This document shows positions 43,510 to 53,845 of a stretch of DNA of 64,000 nucleotides, piece by piece (position 1 is the stretch's first letter; the number at the start of each line of letters is the position of its first letter). The position numbers were made by a program, and so were the translations under genes. The notes under the pieces were generated by a model. It worked only from the letters and a program-made list of their open reading frames with translations, was not told the origin of the DNA and made no database searches. The DNA lies in the NCBI GenBank assembly GCA_003281255.1, contig QCCL01000003.1:1-64000 (forward strand), written 5' to 3'. The DNA comes from Prochlorococcus sp. AG-347-L02. Lineage in GTDB: Bacteria > Cyanobacteriota > Cyanobacteriia > PCC-6307 > Cyanobiaceae.

Positions 43510-44247
43510 ATGAATAATAAATATGAGTTGATTTATGAAGGCAAAGCAAAAAAAGTATTTACTCATGATGATGCAAATAAAGTAAAAATTGAATTTAAAG
43601 ATGAAGCTACAGCCTTTAATGCGTTGAAAAGAGAAAAATTTGAAGGTAAAGGCAAACTTAATTGCTTAATTAGTGCAAGAATTTTTGAGATTCTCATTAA
43701 GAAAAGTATTCCAACTCATTTTATTGAACTTGAAAATGAAAATACGATGATTGCAAAAAAAATAAAAGTAATTCCATTAGAAATTGTTCTAAGAAATACT
43801 GCTTATGGTTCTTTGTGCAAACAAACCACTATAAAACCTGGAACTTTGTTATCAAAACCATTAATTGATATCTATCTTAAAAATGATGAACTTAATGATC
43901 CCCTCATTACAAAAGATAGAATTGAATTAATGAACATATTAAGCTCTCATGATTTAGAGTTAATAATAAATTTAACCTTAAAAATTAATGTAATCTTGAA
44001 AAGTTTTTTTAAAAATATTCAACTTCAACTTGTGGATTTTAAATTGGAATTTGGTTATGATTTTAGAAATAATATTATTCTTGGGGATGAAATAAGTCCT
44101 GATAATTGTAGATTGTGGGATCTAAATCAAAAAAATGATATGATTGTAAGTCTTGATAAAGATAGATTTAGAAATGATTTAGGGGGTCTAATTGAAGCTT
44201 ATAGTGAAATTCACCGAAGAATAAACAATTTTCTTAAATCTAATTGA
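43510..44247 (+). CDS. purC: SAICAR synthase
   Basis: 245 residues. PurC condenses CAIR with aspartate in purine synthesis. YEGKAKKVFTHDDANKVKIE, then FKDEATAFNALKREKFEGKG, form the ATP loop and first motif; EIVLRNTAYGSLCKQ, LVDFKLEFGYDFRNNIILGD and EISPDNCRLWD are later signatures. Divergent from purD, with a 135-base gap carrying both promoters. Confidence 0.96.
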   Translation: MNNKYELIYEGKAKKVFTHDDANKVKIEFKDEATAFNALKREKFEGKGKLNCLISARIFEILIKKSIPTHFIELENENTMIAKKIKVIPLEIVLRNTAYGSLCKQTTIKPGTLLSKPLIDIYLKNDELNDPLITKDRIELMNILSSHDLELIINLTLKINVILKSFFKNIQLQLVDFKLEFGYDFRNNIILGDEISPDNCRLWDLNQKNDMIVSLDKDRFRNDLGGLIEAYSEIHRRINNFLKSN

Positions 44248-44283
44248 ATAGATAATGACTTACTTATTTTAATCACAAGTATT

Positions 44284-46416
44284 ATGCAAAAAAATTTTTT
44301 AAAATTTGGAAAGTTTTTCTTAAATGTTGCAACCTATCCTTTGATTTTGATATCAAATCATTCTGAACTAGCTGCTAAGCATTTGCCGAATGACGTTGAT
44401 CAATCATTAAAAACCTTAGAAATACCAAATATTGATAATGTTTTATTTCAAGGGATTGATATTAAAAAAGAGAAAAAATTTCTTCTTGCAGAAAACAATA
44501 ATGATATTAGTGAAGAAAGTGTTCTAATCTCAGAAATAATCATCGAAGGCTGGGAAAATCATCCTGAGGGTAGAAAACTTGAATTGGCTGCATACGATTC
44601 CATGAGTATAAAGCCTGGAAGTATTGTTGATAATCAAATTTTAAATCAAGACCTTAATGCAATATATGCAAGTGGTTGGTTTTCAGGAGTTAAAATAAAG
44701 TCTCAAGATGGACCACTAGGTGTGAGACTGATAGTCAATATTGTACCTAATCCAATCTTGAAGAAAGTTGAACTTAAGCCAACAAACTCTATAGTTTCCA
44801 ATGAATATGTAGATGATATTTTTAAAAATTATTATGGTACAACTCTTAACCTTAAAGAATTTCAAAATAAGATAGAAATAATAAAAGAACGTTATGAAAA
44901 AGCGGGTTATTCTTTAGCTAAAATTAGTAGTCCAGATAGAATCTCTGAGAACGGAGTAGTAACATTAAAAGTTTCTGAGGGTGTTATATCTGACGTAAAA
45001 ATAAGATTCCCAAATTCTGATGGTGAATTTATTATTGATGGAAAACCTAGAAAAGGGAAAACAAAAGACTGGGTCATAAAAAGAGAATTAAAAACACAAC
45101 CTGGCACCATTTTTAATAGAAAAATTTTAGAAGCTGATATTGGTAGACTCTATGCAACATCATTATTTGATGATGTAAAGGTTTCTCTTGGCCCTGATAA
45201 TTTAAATCCTGGTCAAGTCATAATTTTTTTAGACTTGAGTGAGCAAAGAACAGGATCTTTAACAGGTGGAATTGGTTATAGCAATGGTTCAGGTATCTTT
45301 GCATCAATTGGTTTGCAGGAAACAAATGCACTAGGAAGAGCATGGTCTACAAATTTAAATCTCAATTTTGGAGAATATTCAACTACCTATAATTTTTCTT
45401 TATCAGATCCATGGATTAAGGGAGATAAACATAAAACATCTTTTAGAACAAATATTTTCTTAAGTAGAGATTATCCACAAGAATTTAAAAGTGAAAAAAA
45501 TGGGAAATTATATGCAGTAGATGATCAAACACCATCTAGCTCTGATAATTTTTCCTCAATAGTTTTAGAAAAAACAGGAGGTGGGTTTTCTTTCTCAAGG
45601 CCTTTAAATGGAGGAGATCCATTTAAAGTTGCTAAATGGAGAGTCCTTGCAGGAATGAATTTTAAGAAAGTAAATATGATTGATGGTGATGGAAATAAAA
45701 AACCTTATGCTGATATGACTCCAACAAAAGGAAATATAAATGATATTATCTGCATTGGATTTACTCCAAATGATGGTTCATGCCCTGAAGAAAATACATT
45801 AGTAAGTATTATCGCGAGTACTTCTAGAAATAATTTGAACAATTCCGTCAACCCTACTTCAGGAAATAAATTTACCTTTGGTACTGAACAGTTTGTTTCA
45901 ATGGGAAAAAATTCTCCTACTTTTAATAGAATGAGAGCATCATATTCTTATTTTATCCCGACAAAACTGATCAATTTAACCAAAGCATGTAAATCTAGTA
46001 AAGCTACCAGTGCAGATTGTCCTCAAGCTATTGGTTTTCAATTCAAGGCTGGAACAATTCTTGGTGAATTGCCTCCTTATGAATCATTTTGTATGGGAGG
46101 AACATCATCAGTCAGAGGATGGGGATCTTGTGATTTAGCTGTAAGTAAAAGTTTTGTTGAAGGCACTGCAGAATATAGATTTCCTGTTTGGAGAATGATA
46201 TCAGGAGCTTTATTCGTTGATGCAGGAAGTGATTTAGGATCTCAAAATGATGTGCCAGGAAAACCTGGTAAATTATTGCAAAAATCAGGTTCTGGTTTTT
46301 CTCCTGGAGCGGGAGTTGGGATTAAAACACCAATAGGTCCATTAAGATTAGATGTCGCTAGCAAGGACCTAAGTGGAGATTGGAGATATACACTTGGAGT
46401 TGGATGGAAGTTTTAA
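44284..46416 (+). CDS. bamA: Omp85/BamA outer-membrane protein
   Basis: 710 residues. It inserts beta-barrel proteins into the outer membrane, or is a Toc75-like relative. A short hydrophobic N-terminus (FLNVATYPLILISNHSELAA) is followed by POTRA-type repeats in about 75-320 (SVLISEIIIEGWENHPEGRK, GVRLIVNIVPNPILKKVELK, GVVTLKVSEGVISDVKIRFP). The C-terminal half is the barrel (LTGGIGYSNGSGIFASIGLQ to the end), with GGTSSVRGW as the family's VRGF/Y-like loop and the aromatic C-terminus GVGWKF. It is first of the block leading to lpxB; lpxC starts at the next base. Confidence 0.93.
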   Translation: MQKNFLKFGKFFLNVATYPLILISNHSELAAKHLPNDVDQSLKTLEIPNIDNVLFQGIDIKKEKKFLLAENNNDISEESVLISEIIIEGWENHPEGRKLELAAYDSMSIKPGSIVDNQILNQDLNAIYASGWFSGVKIKSQDGPLGVRLIVNIVPNPILKKVELKPTNSIVSNEYVDDIFKNYYGTTLNLKEFQNKIEIIKERYEKAGYSLAKISSPDRISENGVVTLKVSEGVISDVKIRFPNSDGEFIIDGKPRKGKTKDWVIKRELKTQPGTIFNRKILEADIGRLYATSLFDDVKVSLGPDNLNPGQVIIFLDLSEQRTGSLTGGIGYSNGSGIFASIGLQETNALGRAWSTNLNLNFGEYSTTYNFSLSDPWIKGDKHKTSFRTNIFLSRDYPQEFKSEKNGKLYAVDDQTPSSSDNFSSIVLEKTGGGFSFSRPLNGGDPFKVAKWRVLAGMNFKKVNMIDGDGNKKPYADMTPTKGNINDIICIGFTPNDGSCPEENTLVSIIASTSRNNLNNSVNPTSGNKFTFGTEQFVSMGKNSPTFNRMRASYSYFIPTKLINLTKACKSSKATSADCPQAIGFQFKAGTILGELPPYESFCMGGTSSVRGWGSCDLAVSKSFVEGTAEYRFPVWRMISGALFVDAGSDLGSQNDVPGKPGKLLQKSGSGFSPGAGVGIKTPIGPLRLDVASKDLSGDWRYTLGVGWKF

Positions 46417-47253
46417 GTGTTTTCTTGGCCTAATAATTATGATTCTTGTTATACCTTGGCTGGTGCAATCTCCAGAGAGGGTATAGGTCTACATAGTGGA
46501 GAAAAAACAAGAGTTAAAATTTCTCCTTATGAAAAAGAAGGATATCATGTTTCTTTCAGGGATAAACCTGGCGAGATTTTTAAGTTAACTCAGGATTTAA
46601 TTGGAAGTACCATGCTCTGTACGGCAGTTAAATTGGGAGGGAGAAATTTATATACTATCGAACATCTATTATCTTCTATGGCAGGGTGTGGGTTGAGTTA
46701 TATACATATTGAGGTTGATGGGAAAGAGATTCCTCTTTTAGATGGTTCCGCAATCCAATGGGTTAGAGATTTTGAAGAAGCAGGGATAAAAAAGGCACCT
46801 AAACCAGATAATTTTTTTCGAGAGATTAATAAATCAATAATTTTGAATAAAGAAGGATCAGTAATAGCGGCAACCCCTTCTGAAAAAACTACAATTATAT
46901 CCACTATAAGTTTTTCCTATAAAGCAATTGGAAATCAAACTTTTGTGATTGATTTAAATCCAAAAAGTTTTGTTGAAATGATTGCTCCTGCTAGAACATT
47001 TGGTTTTAAAGATCAATTTCAAGAGTTAAGTGAACTTGGATTAATAAAAGGAGGAAGTTTGGAAAATGCCCTCGTTTGTGACGGTGATAAATGGGTAAAT
47101 CCACCATTAAGATTTGATAATGAACCAATAAGACATAAAATTTTAGACCTTATTGGGGACTTGGCTTTGGTAGGGTTACCTAAGGCTCAAATTTTAGTTT
47201 ATAAAGGATCACATTCTTTAAATGCTTTATTGGCCTCATCGCTAAAAAATTAA
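46417..47253 (+). CDS. lpxC: UDP-3-O-acyl-N-acetylglucosamine deacetylase
   Basis: 278 residues. LpxC removes the acetyl group in the committed step of lipid A synthesis. The zinc ligands and catalytic residues lie in [20 protein letters not shown] and [18 protein letters not shown], with [14 protein letters not shown] near the start. The GTG start sits immediately after the bamA stop. Length is slightly shorter than in proteobacteria (about 305). Confidence 0.96.
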   Translation: MFSWPNNYDSCYTLAGAISREGIGLHSGEKTRVKISPYEKEGYHVSFRDKPGEIFKLTQDLIGSTMLCTAVKLGGRNLYTIEHLLSSMAGCGLSYIHIEVDGKEIPLLDGSAIQWVRDFEEAGIKKAPKPDNFFREINKSIILNKEGSVIAATPSEKTTIISTISFSYKAIGNQTFVIDLNPKSFVEMIAPARTFGFKDQFQELSELGLIKGGSLENALVCDGDKWVNPPLRFDNEPIRHKILDLIGDLALVGLPKAQILVYKGSHSLNALLASSLKN

Positions 47254-47270
47254 CTTTATTTTTAATTGTT

Positions 47271-47729
47271 TTGGAAAAGAAATTATCCAGTGAAAATAAT
47301 CAACTTTCCTCTGAGCAAATACTAGGTTTGTTACCTCACAGATATCCTTTTGCTCTTGTGGACAAAGTTATAGAGCATATTCCAGGGGAGAGAGCTGTTG
47401 CAGTAAAAAATGTAACTATAAATGAGCCTCAATTTCAGGGACACTTTCCTGAGAGACCCTTGATGCCGGGTGTTCTCATTGTTGAATCAATGGCTCAAGT
47501 TGGGGGGATAATTGTAACGCAAATGCCCGATCTCCCTAAAGGGCTTTTCGTTTTTGCTGGAATCAATAATGTTAAATTCAGAAAACCAGTCGTACCTGGA
47601 GATCAATTGATAATTTCTTGTGAGTTATTGTCCATTAAAAGACAGAGATTTGGGAAGGTTAAAGGCGAGGCGCATGTCGATGGGAAGTTGGTTTGTGCTG
47701 GGGAGTTAATGTTTTCATTAGTTGATTAG
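47271..47729 (+). CDS. fabZ: 3-hydroxyacyl-ACP dehydratase
   Basis: 152 residues, hot-dog fold. FabZ dehydrates beta-hydroxyacyl-ACP and supplies acyl chains for membrane lipids and lipid [21 protein letters not shown] holds the catalytic His, and [20 protein letters not shown] holds the catalytic Glu. Start is TTG. It lies 17 bases after lpxC and just before lpxA, the order found in many bacteria. Confidence 0.96.
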   Translation: MEKKLSSENNQLSSEQILGLLPHRYPFALVDKVIEHIPGERAVAVKNVTINEPQFQGHFPERPLMPGVLIVESMAQVGGIIVTQMPDLPKGLFVFAGINNVKFRKPVVPGDQLIISCELLSIKRQRFGKVKGEAHVDGKLVCAGELMFSLVD

Positions 47730-47733
47730 GGAT

Positions 47734-48576
47734 ATGGACAATAAAAATACTGAATTAAACACAAACTTCAGTGGTGCAAAAGTCCACCCAAATGCTTTTG
47801 TAGATCCAAGTGCCGAATTACATGATGGGGTTATTATCTCTCAGGGAGCAATTGTTGGCCCTAATGTGATTATCGGGAAAGGAACCGAAATAGGCCCCAA
47901 TGCTGTTATTTCAGGAAGAACTCATATTGGTTTAAACAATAAAGTTTTTCCAAGTGTTTTTATAGGTCTTGATCCCCAGGACCTTAAATACAAAGGAGCC
48001 CCTACTGAGGTAATTATTGGAAATAATAATACTTTCAGAGAATGTGTAACTATTAATAAAGCAACTGATGAAGGAGAAAAAACTATTATTGGCAATAATA
48101 ATTTGTTGATGGCTTACAGTCACATCGGCCATAATTGTGAACTTGGTAATAGTATAGTTTTATCAAACAGTGTACAAGTTGCTGGCCATGTAAAGATTGA
48201 AGATAAAGCTATTATTGGCGGTTGTTTAGGTATTCATCAATTTGTACACATTGGATATTTAGCAATGATTGGAGGAATGACTAGGGTAGATAGAGATGTC
48301 CCCCCTTTTTGTTTGGCAGAAGGGCATCCAGGAAGATTGAGAGGTTTGAATAGGATTGGAATTAAGAGAAGTGGTTTAATGGAAAATAAAGATTTTGACT
48401 TAAAATTACTTCAAAAAACTTGGAATATAATTTTTAAATCTAATGATGCAATTTCAAATTCACTAGAAAAAGTAATGACAGGAGAATTAGATATTTCATC
48501 TTCAAAATTATGCAGTTTTTTAAAAAAGTCAATATCTAAGGAAAGACGAGGACCAATGCCTGTAGTTAATTTATGA
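47734..48576 (+). CDS. lpxA: UDP-GlcNAc acyltransferase
   Basis: 280 residues from the ATG at 47734; a TTG four codons upstream is in frame but would overlap fabZ. LpxA starts lipid A synthesis. A left-handed beta-helix built of hexapeptide repeats fills about 20-190 (GAIVGPNVIIGKGTEIGPNA, SNSVQVAGHVKIEDKAIIGG). The active-site His is in MAYSHIGHNCELG. The C-terminal helical part (about 195-280) matches LpxA. The stop overlaps the lpxB start (ATGA). Confidence 0.95.
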   Translation: MDNKNTELNTNFSGAKVHPNAFVDPSAELHDGVIISQGAIVGPNVIIGKGTEIGPNAVISGRTHIGLNNKVFPSVFIGLDPQDLKYKGAPTEVIIGNNNTFRECVTINKATDEGEKTIIGNNNLLMAYSHIGHNCELGNSIVLSNSVQVAGHVKIEDKAIIGGCLGIHQFVHIGYLAMIGGMTRVDRDVPPFCLAEGHPGRLRGLNRIGIKRSGLMENKDFDLKLLQKTWNIIFKSNDAISNSLEKVMTGELDISSSKLCSFLKKSISKERRGPMPVVNL

Positions 48577-49751
48577 ATAAAAAGATATTTATAAGTACTG
48601 GAGAAGTATCTGGTGATTTGCACGGAAGTTTGTTATCAAAAGCATTATTAGATGAGGCTAAAAAAAAATCTATAGATTTAGAAATTTGCGGATTAGGTGG
48701 GGAAAGGATGAAGAAAGAAGGTGTAAAAATTCTTCAGGATACTACATCAATAAGCGCAATAGGGATTTGGGAGGCTTTACCTCTTATTCTCCCAACAATA
48801 ATAATTCAAAAAAGGTTCTATAAATTACTAAAAAAATATCCTCCTGATTGTTTAATTTTGATTGACTATATGGGTCCCAACATAAAAATTGGTACTAAAT
48901 TAAAAAGATCGAAGACTAAAATTCCAATTTTTTATTATATTGCTCCTCAAGAGTGGGCTTGGAGGGTTGGGAATAACACTACAACAAATCTAATAAGATT
49001 TTCTGATAAAATTTTTGCGATTTTTAAGAAAGAAGCTGCGTTCTACAAAAAGAGGGGCGGTAATGTTTTGTGGGTTGGACATCCAATGATTGATTTGACA
49101 AAGAAACTTCCTCTAAAGAAAGATGCCAGAACTGTTCTAAACCTTCGTCCATATCAAAACATCATACTTTTGATGCCCGCATCAAGATCTCAAGAATTGA
49201 GATACATATTACCTACTTTTATGCGAGCGGCTAAAAAATTACAACAAAAATATCCAAGTTTGGTTGTCTATATCCCCTCATGTCGGAGTGCTTTTGATGA
49301 AATATTCAAAAAAGCCTTTAGAAAATATCAAGTAAAAGGACATGTGGTTTCTCAAAAAGATAGTGCAAAATTAAAGCCTTATATTTATTCGCTTACTAAA
49401 ATTGCTCTTTGTAAATCTGGCACAGTTAATATGGAATTAGCTTTATATGGAATCCCTCAGATTGTTGGTTACAGAGTAAGTTGGGTAACTGCTTTTATTG
49501 CTAAAAAAATTCTCAATTTCAAAGTAAAATTTATTTCTCCCGTAAATTTGTTAGTTAATAAATTAATAATCCCTGAGTTTGTACAAAGAGAGTTTGACGA
49601 AAAGAAAATTTTTTATAAATCTTGTAGGATTCTTGAGGGAAAGTCAGAAAAAATAAAAATTAAAAAAGGTTATGATTATTTAAAAGAAGAATTAGGTGAA
49701 GAGGGCGTAGTTCAGAGAGCTGCTAAAGAGATTATTAATTCTATTATTTGA
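48573..49751 (+). CDS. lpxB: Lipid A disaccharide synthase
   Basis: 392 residues, glycosyltransferase family 19. It joins UDP-2,3-diacylglucosamine and lipid X into the disaccharide. ISTGEVSGDLHGSLLSKALL opens the protein; PIFYYIAPQEWAWRVG and LLMPASRSQELRYILPTFMR are core motifs, and ALCKSGTVNMELALYGIPQI is near the end of the catalytic domain. The ATG overlaps the lpxA stop by four bases, so translation is coupled. msrA follows after 16 bases. Confidence 0.96.
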   Translation: MNKKIFISTGEVSGDLHGSLLSKALLDEAKKKSIDLEICGLGGERMKKEGVKILQDTTSISAIGIWEALPLILPTIIIQKRFYKLLKKYPPDCLILIDYMGPNIKIGTKLKRSKTKIPIFYYIAPQEWAWRVGNNTTTNLIRFSDKIFAIFKKEAAFYKKRGGNVLWVGHPMIDLTKKLPLKKDARTVLNLRPYQNIILLMPASRSQELRYILPTFMRAAKKLQQKYPSLVVYIPSCRSAFDEIFKKAFRKYQVKGHVVSQKDSAKLKPYIYSLTKIALCKSGTVNMELALYGIPQIVGYRVSWVTAFIAKKILNFKVKFISPVNLLVNKLIIPEFVQREFDEKKIFYKSCRILEGKSEKIKIKKGYDYLKEELGEEGVVQRAAKEIINSII

Positions 49752-49767
49752 ACTTTATAATAAAAAA

Positions 49768-50370
49768 ATGAAATACCTCTTATCTCTAATAGTTGCTCTT
49801 TCAATATTTGTTAACCCTGTAAACGCTTTTGCAGAGGAATTGATTCTTGCAGGAGGTTGTTTTTGGTGTTTAGAACATGATTTAGAGTCATTAAAGGGGA
49901 TAAATTTTGTACAAAGTGGCTATTCAGGTGGGGATTTGCAAAATCCTACTTACGAAAATCATGAAGGACATCAGGAGGTGGTTTTGGTAAACTATGATTC
50001 CAAATTGGTAACTTTACCCGAGATACTTAGGCTTTATTTCAGAAATATTGATCCTCTGGACGGCAAGGGTCAATTTTGTGATCGTGGAGATTCTTATAGG
50101 CCAGTAATCTTTTTCAAAGATGCAACTGAGGAAAGTGATGTAATAAATGCAGTTGTTTCCGCCTCTAATGAATTGCGTGTGCCATTAGAAAAAATATCAG
50201 TAGAACTTAAATCAAAAGGTCAATTTTGGTTAGCTGAAGAATATCATCAGGATTTTGCTGAGAGAAATGAATTGAAATATAAGTTCTATAGATTCTCATG
50301 TGGGAGAGATCAGAGGTTGGATAAATTATGGGGAGATAACGCTAGATCAACAAATCTTTGGAATGAATGA
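49768..50370 (+). CDS. msrA: Peptide-methionine (S)-S-oxide reductase, exported form
   Basis: 200 residues. The catalytic motif is GGCFWC (29-34, in LILAGGCFWCLEHDLESLKG), followed by FVQSGYSGGDLQNPTYENHE and YHQDFAERNELKYKFYRFSC. It repairs oxidised methionine in proteins. Residues 1-22 (MKYLLSLIVALSIFVNPVNA) form a clear signal peptide, so this copy probably acts in the periplasm or thylakoid lumen. It may be co-transcribed with lpxB. Confidence 0.94.
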   Translation: MKYLLSLIVALSIFVNPVNAFAEELILAGGCFWCLEHDLESLKGINFVQSGYSGGDLQNPTYENHEGHQEVVLVNYDSKLVTLPEILRLYFRNIDPLDGKGQFCDRGDSYRPVIFFKDATEESDVINAVVSASNELRVPLEKISVELKSKGQFWLAEEYHQDFAERNELKYKFYRFSCGRDQRLDKLWGDNARSTNLWNE

Positions 50371-50381
50371 TTTAAATATAG

Positions 50382-51854
50382 TTATTTATTTTTAATCCAT
50401 TGAACAAGAGTTTTAACTCCAAAACCGGTTGCACCTGATGGGTTAATCCCCTTATTCTTGTCAGTCCAACAAGTCCCAGCAATATCAATATGAGCCCATT
50501 TAATCTCCTTATCAAAAAATTCCTCTAAAAACAAAGCAGCAGTTATTGAGCCACCTGCTCTAGGACCTGTATTTTTCATGTCAGCTATATGAGACTTTAA
50601 ACCTTCTTTATAAGATTTTTGTAAAGGCATTTGCCATAATTCTTCTCCAGACTGGGATGATGCGGCTTTTAGGTCATTTGCTAAATCATCATTATTGCTC
50701 CAGAATCCAGCTACATCATTCCCTAATGCGACTACAATAGCTCCTGTTAAAGTTGCGAGATCTATTATTGAATCTGGTTTTAAATTTGATGCGTAAGTTA
50801 AAGCATCAGCTAATGTGAGTCTGCCCTCTGCATCAGTGTTATTTATTTCAATTGTCTTACCATTAGATGCCTTAACTACATCTCCAGGATGTACTGCAGA
50901 TCCATTTATCATGTTTTCGCAAGATGCCACAATAAAATGAATTTCTAATCCCTTTGGTTTTATTGCTCCAAGTGCTTTTGCTGCTCCTAAAACTGCAGCG
51001 CTTCCGCCCATATCATATTTCATCATTTCAATTTGAGAGGCTCCTACTTTCAGATTGTATCCTCCCGAATCAAAGGTTAAACCCTTCCCAACGAGTGCAA
51101 TCTTTTCTTTGATAGGCTCCTCTGTCTTTAAAGTAAGATGTATAAATTTAGGATCTAGATCAGAACCTTTTGCTACAGCAAGATATGCACCCATTCCTAA
51201 ATCTTCACAATCTTTTGCCTCTAAAATTTTTACTTCCAAACCATGATCTTTAGCTATTTGAGAAGCTTGTATAGACATTTCCTGAGGCGTAAGACTATTT
51301 GGAGGGGCGGCTACAAGTCTTCTAGCTAGTTCTACACCTTCACAAATTTGTGCTGTCTCTTCAAAGCTGATATTCTCAAATTCTTTTAAATTTAAAAACT
51401 CTATTTCTTTAAGAACTTTCTTTTCATCTCTTTTCTTATTGAATCTATTGTCCTTAAAGGCAGATAATCTGGCTGACTCTGCTAATTGATTTATTTCTAG
51501 TTGTGAATTTATGAATTCCCAAGGTAGCAAGATGCTGATTTTTTCATTTTTATCAACTGTTTTCCTAACTAGATTTCCTATAGAGTTTTCTATATCACTT
51601 TTATTTAGGTCCTTCGATTTGCCAAGACCAACTATGATTAAAGTTTCTAATTTTTGATCTAAAAATTCAAAGCTTAAAGTTTTTCCTCTTTCTCCTTTAA
51701 ATTTTTTTTGAGTAACTTTTTTTAGTAATAATTTTGGGTCAATAACAAATTTTATTTTTTCAAGTTGGCTTGAAATTTCTTCCTCTAAAACTCCAAAAAT
51801 TAATGAAGCACCTTGCCAGTTATCTAGATTTTTTTGGAATGTGGAAAATTGCAT
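50382..51854 (-). CDS. pepA: Leucyl aminopeptidase (M17)
   Basis: 490 residues. The two-zinc catalytic C-terminal domain has [40 protein letters not shown] and the M17 signature [38 protein letters not shown] and [19 protein letters not shown] complete the site. The N-terminal alpha/beta domain (about 1-165) is divergent, as usual. Cytoplasmic peptide turnover is the known role. Convergent with msrA, 11 bases apart. Confidence 0.95.
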   Translation of the reverse strand: MQFSTFQKNLDNWQGASLIFGVLEEEISSQLEKIKFVIDPKLLLKKVTQKKFKGERGKTLSFEFLDQKLETLIIVGLGKSKDLNKSDIENSIGNLVRKTVDKNEKISILLPWEFINSQLEINQLAESARLSAFKDNRFNKKRDEKKVLKEIEFLNLKEFENISFEETAQICEGVELARRLVAAPPNSLTPQEMSIQASQIAKDHGLEVKILEAKDCEDLGMGAYLAVAKGSDLDPKFIHLTLKTEEPIKEKIALVGKGLTFDSGGYNLKVGASQIEMMKYDMGGSAAVLGAAKALGAIKPKGLEIHFIVASCENMINGSAVHPGDVVKASNGKTIEINNTDAEGRLTLADALTYASNLKPDSIIDLATLTGAIVVALGNDVAGFWSNNDDLANDLKAASSQSGEELWQMPLQKSYKEGLKSHIADMKNTGPRAGGSITAALFLEEFFDKEIKWAHIDIAGTCWTDKNKGINPSGATGFGVKTLVQWIKNK

Positions 51855-51878
51855 TTGTTAAATGGATTTAATTAACTT

Positions 51879-52490
51879 TTAGTTGTTTGTGAAAGTAGTT
51901 GCCCACCTATCTCGAGTTTCTTTATTAAAAGGTGGTAACCATAAATATATCAGTTGCTGTTCTAATTTACGTCTTAATTTTACTTCTTTAGGTACATCTA
52001 AGAAGAAACGAATATCTTGGTGACTTGAGAGTTTGTTATGAGCTAGGGCTTCTTTATAGTTCATGAGGTAATTTTTACAGTCATGTTCTCCCTTCCATCT
52101 TTTATTTGCTGAATTTGTTTCTCCTATATAAAGGATTATTTTAGAACTCTCCATCGAGTCAATTACAAAATACATTGCTGGCCCATTGTGTATATATTGA
52201 TTGGTTCTCCAAAAGTTCAATGATAATGGCTGCAAGGAAAACGGATCAATTTTTCTTTCATCGGAAATTGTATTTATTGGAAGACTTGTTTGGTGCAAAG
52301 TTTTGTTGTGAGTATCTTTTGAAATTTTAAATTGGTGATTATATATTCTATCCCTCCATTCAGTTAGGATTTCGCCTTTGATTTTTAGATTATTTGAGTG
52401 TTGAAAATTAATTGATGTATTTACATTTGAACCAAATAATTCAAATTGTCTATTTTGGTTTGAAATATTATTTACGTTAAATTTTTCCAA
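51879..52490 (-). CDS. GIY-YIG nuclease-like protein, 203 aa
   Basis: The C-terminal half looks like a GIY-YIG nuclease domain: YFVI (107-110) stands for GIY, LYIG (120-123) for YIG, then Arg131 in NKRWKGEHDCKNY and Glu177 in RRKLEQQLIYLWLPPFNKET. The catalytic Arg and Glu are in the expected order. The N-terminal half (1-100) contains EILTEWRDRIYNHQFKISKD and has no recognised fold. It may act on DNA, but self-standing cyanobacterial forms are uncharacterised. It lies upstream of pepA with a 24-base gap. Confidence 0.68.
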   Translation of the reverse strand: MEKFNVNNISNQNRQFELFGSNVNTSINFQHSNNLKIKGEILTEWRDRIYNHQFKISKDTHNKTLHQTSLPINTISDERKIDPFSLQPLSLNFWRTNQYIHNGPAMYFVIDSMESSKIILYIGETNSANKRWKGEHDCKNYLMNYKEALAHNKLSSHQDIRFFLDVPKEVKLRRKLEQQLIYLWLPPFNKETRDRWATTFTNN

Positions 52491-52819
52491 TATTAATGAA
52501 ATATGTCTACATAATTTAATTCTGAAAAAATATAAATCAAAGAATTATTTATAAACTAAAATTTATTAATCTTCTAATCAATTTAAAAGATTCTTGTTAT
52601 CTTGTAATTGAGCCTTAATCTGCGAAGTAAAAAAATAGAAATGGGATTTTTTGAGCAGGAAAAAAAGCAAGAGGAAAAATTATTTTTATAAATTAACTTA
52701 TTAAATAGCTTATGAAAAATTTTTCATGAGCTGAAAAATTTCTTTAAAGATTTTTTGCTTTTCTTAATCTTCAATGACCAATTTTAAAGCTTAACTATAA
52801 TTTGAAAAAATTGTTTTAA
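52491..52819. other. Intergenic gap, only a tiny MGFFE frame
   Basis: No full gene is visible. A 16-codon frame at about 52640 (MGFFEQEKKQEEKLFL) resembles the start of the DUF1825 protein at 54049 (MGFFESDIVQEEAKKLF) and may be a remnant of a duplicated 5' end. The right part must carry the promoter of the TPR gene at 52820. Confidence 0.4.
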
Positions 52820-53845
52820 ATGAAAAAATTAATTATTCCATTTTTATCATTAATTGCACTACCTTCAGCAATTCAGGCAAATATTGATCCAAAAGTTGCT
52901 GAGATGTGTATGAAAGCATTTGATTTTCAGGGCTGTGTAAAAAGCATGTCTGGTAAAAAGGAAAACAATTTGACCCTTGATTCTGACTTTGAAAATGCTC
53001 TAACTTCATTTAGAGATGGAGATCCTTTAAAGGCAAATAAGTTAATAAAGTCTCACCTTAAGAAAAACCCAAACTCTAAAGAGGGTTATATGCTACGAGC
53101 AATAATTAAGGCTTACGATTTAGGAAAGTATGATGATGCTATCGCAGATATTGACAAGGCTATTGATATTGATAATGGATACGCTTTGGCACATGCTTTT
53201 AAAGCTGAAATTTTTTATTTTGACCTTGGAGGCAGTCTTTCAAAAACACTTAAATATCTTGAAAAGGGAATGAATATTTCTCCTGAAGATCCTCATGTTA
53301 ATTTTATTGCTGGTGATATTCAATTTGATAATGGTTTTGTTGTTTTAGGCGGTGACACATATGATTTAAATAAGAAGCCTAAAGATAAAAAAGCTTTGTC
53401 TTTAGAATCATTTGAGAATGCAAAAAAAAGTTTTGAAAAAACATTAGCAAATATTAATCTTGATATCTACAAAAATCCATTAGCAGAAAGTTCTTATGAT
53501 CTCGATGTAACCTATACCACAACTGCACTTTTGGGGGATACCAAATTCGAGTTATATTTTTTATATAAAGATAAAAAAGAAAGGCCAACTGCAAAAAAAT
53601 ATTTAGAAGAAGCAGTAAAACACTATACAGATGCAATTGCAATGGCTCCCTCCCAAGAAGAAATTATAAAAATTGAACTTGATAAAGATATAGATTTATA
53701 TTCACCAGCTGAGCTCTATCTATACAGAGGCAATGCATACAGTTGGATGAATAATAAGGTAAAACAAGCCTGTAGTGATTGGAAGGTTTCAAAGAAACTT
53801 GGTAATTCTGATGCTAGAGACATGGTAAGAGATTGGAGATGTTGA
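52820..53845 (+). CDS. Secreted TPR-repeat protein
   Basis: 341 residues. Residues 1-20 (MKKLIIPFLSLIALPSAIQA) form a signal peptide. TPR-like repeats follow from about 70 to 170 (DPLKANKLIKSHLKKNPNSK, DLGKYDDAIADIDKAIDIDN, SLSKTLKYLEKGMNISPEDP) and again at about 255-325 (AVKHYTDAIAMAPSQ, LYRGNAYSWMNNKVKQACSD). Conserved cysteines flank the repeats (EMCMKAFDFQGC, DWRC). It is probably a periplasmic or lumenal scaffold. Partners unknown. Confidence 0.8.
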   Translation: MKKLIIPFLSLIALPSAIQANIDPKVAEMCMKAFDFQGCVKSMSGKKENNLTLDSDFENALTSFRDGDPLKANKLIKSHLKKNPNSKEGYMLRAIIKAYDLGKYDDAIADIDKAIDIDNGYALAHAFKAEIFYFDLGGSLSKTLKYLEKGMNISPEDPHVNFIAGDIQFDNGFVVLGGDTYDLNKKPKDKKALSLESFENAKKSFEKTLANINLDIYKNPLAESSYDLDVTYTTTALLGDTKFELYFLYKDKKERPTAKKYLEEAVKHYTDAIAMAPSQEEIIKIELDKDIDLYSPAELYLYRGNAYSWMNNKVKQACSDWKVSKKLGNSDARDMVRDWRC

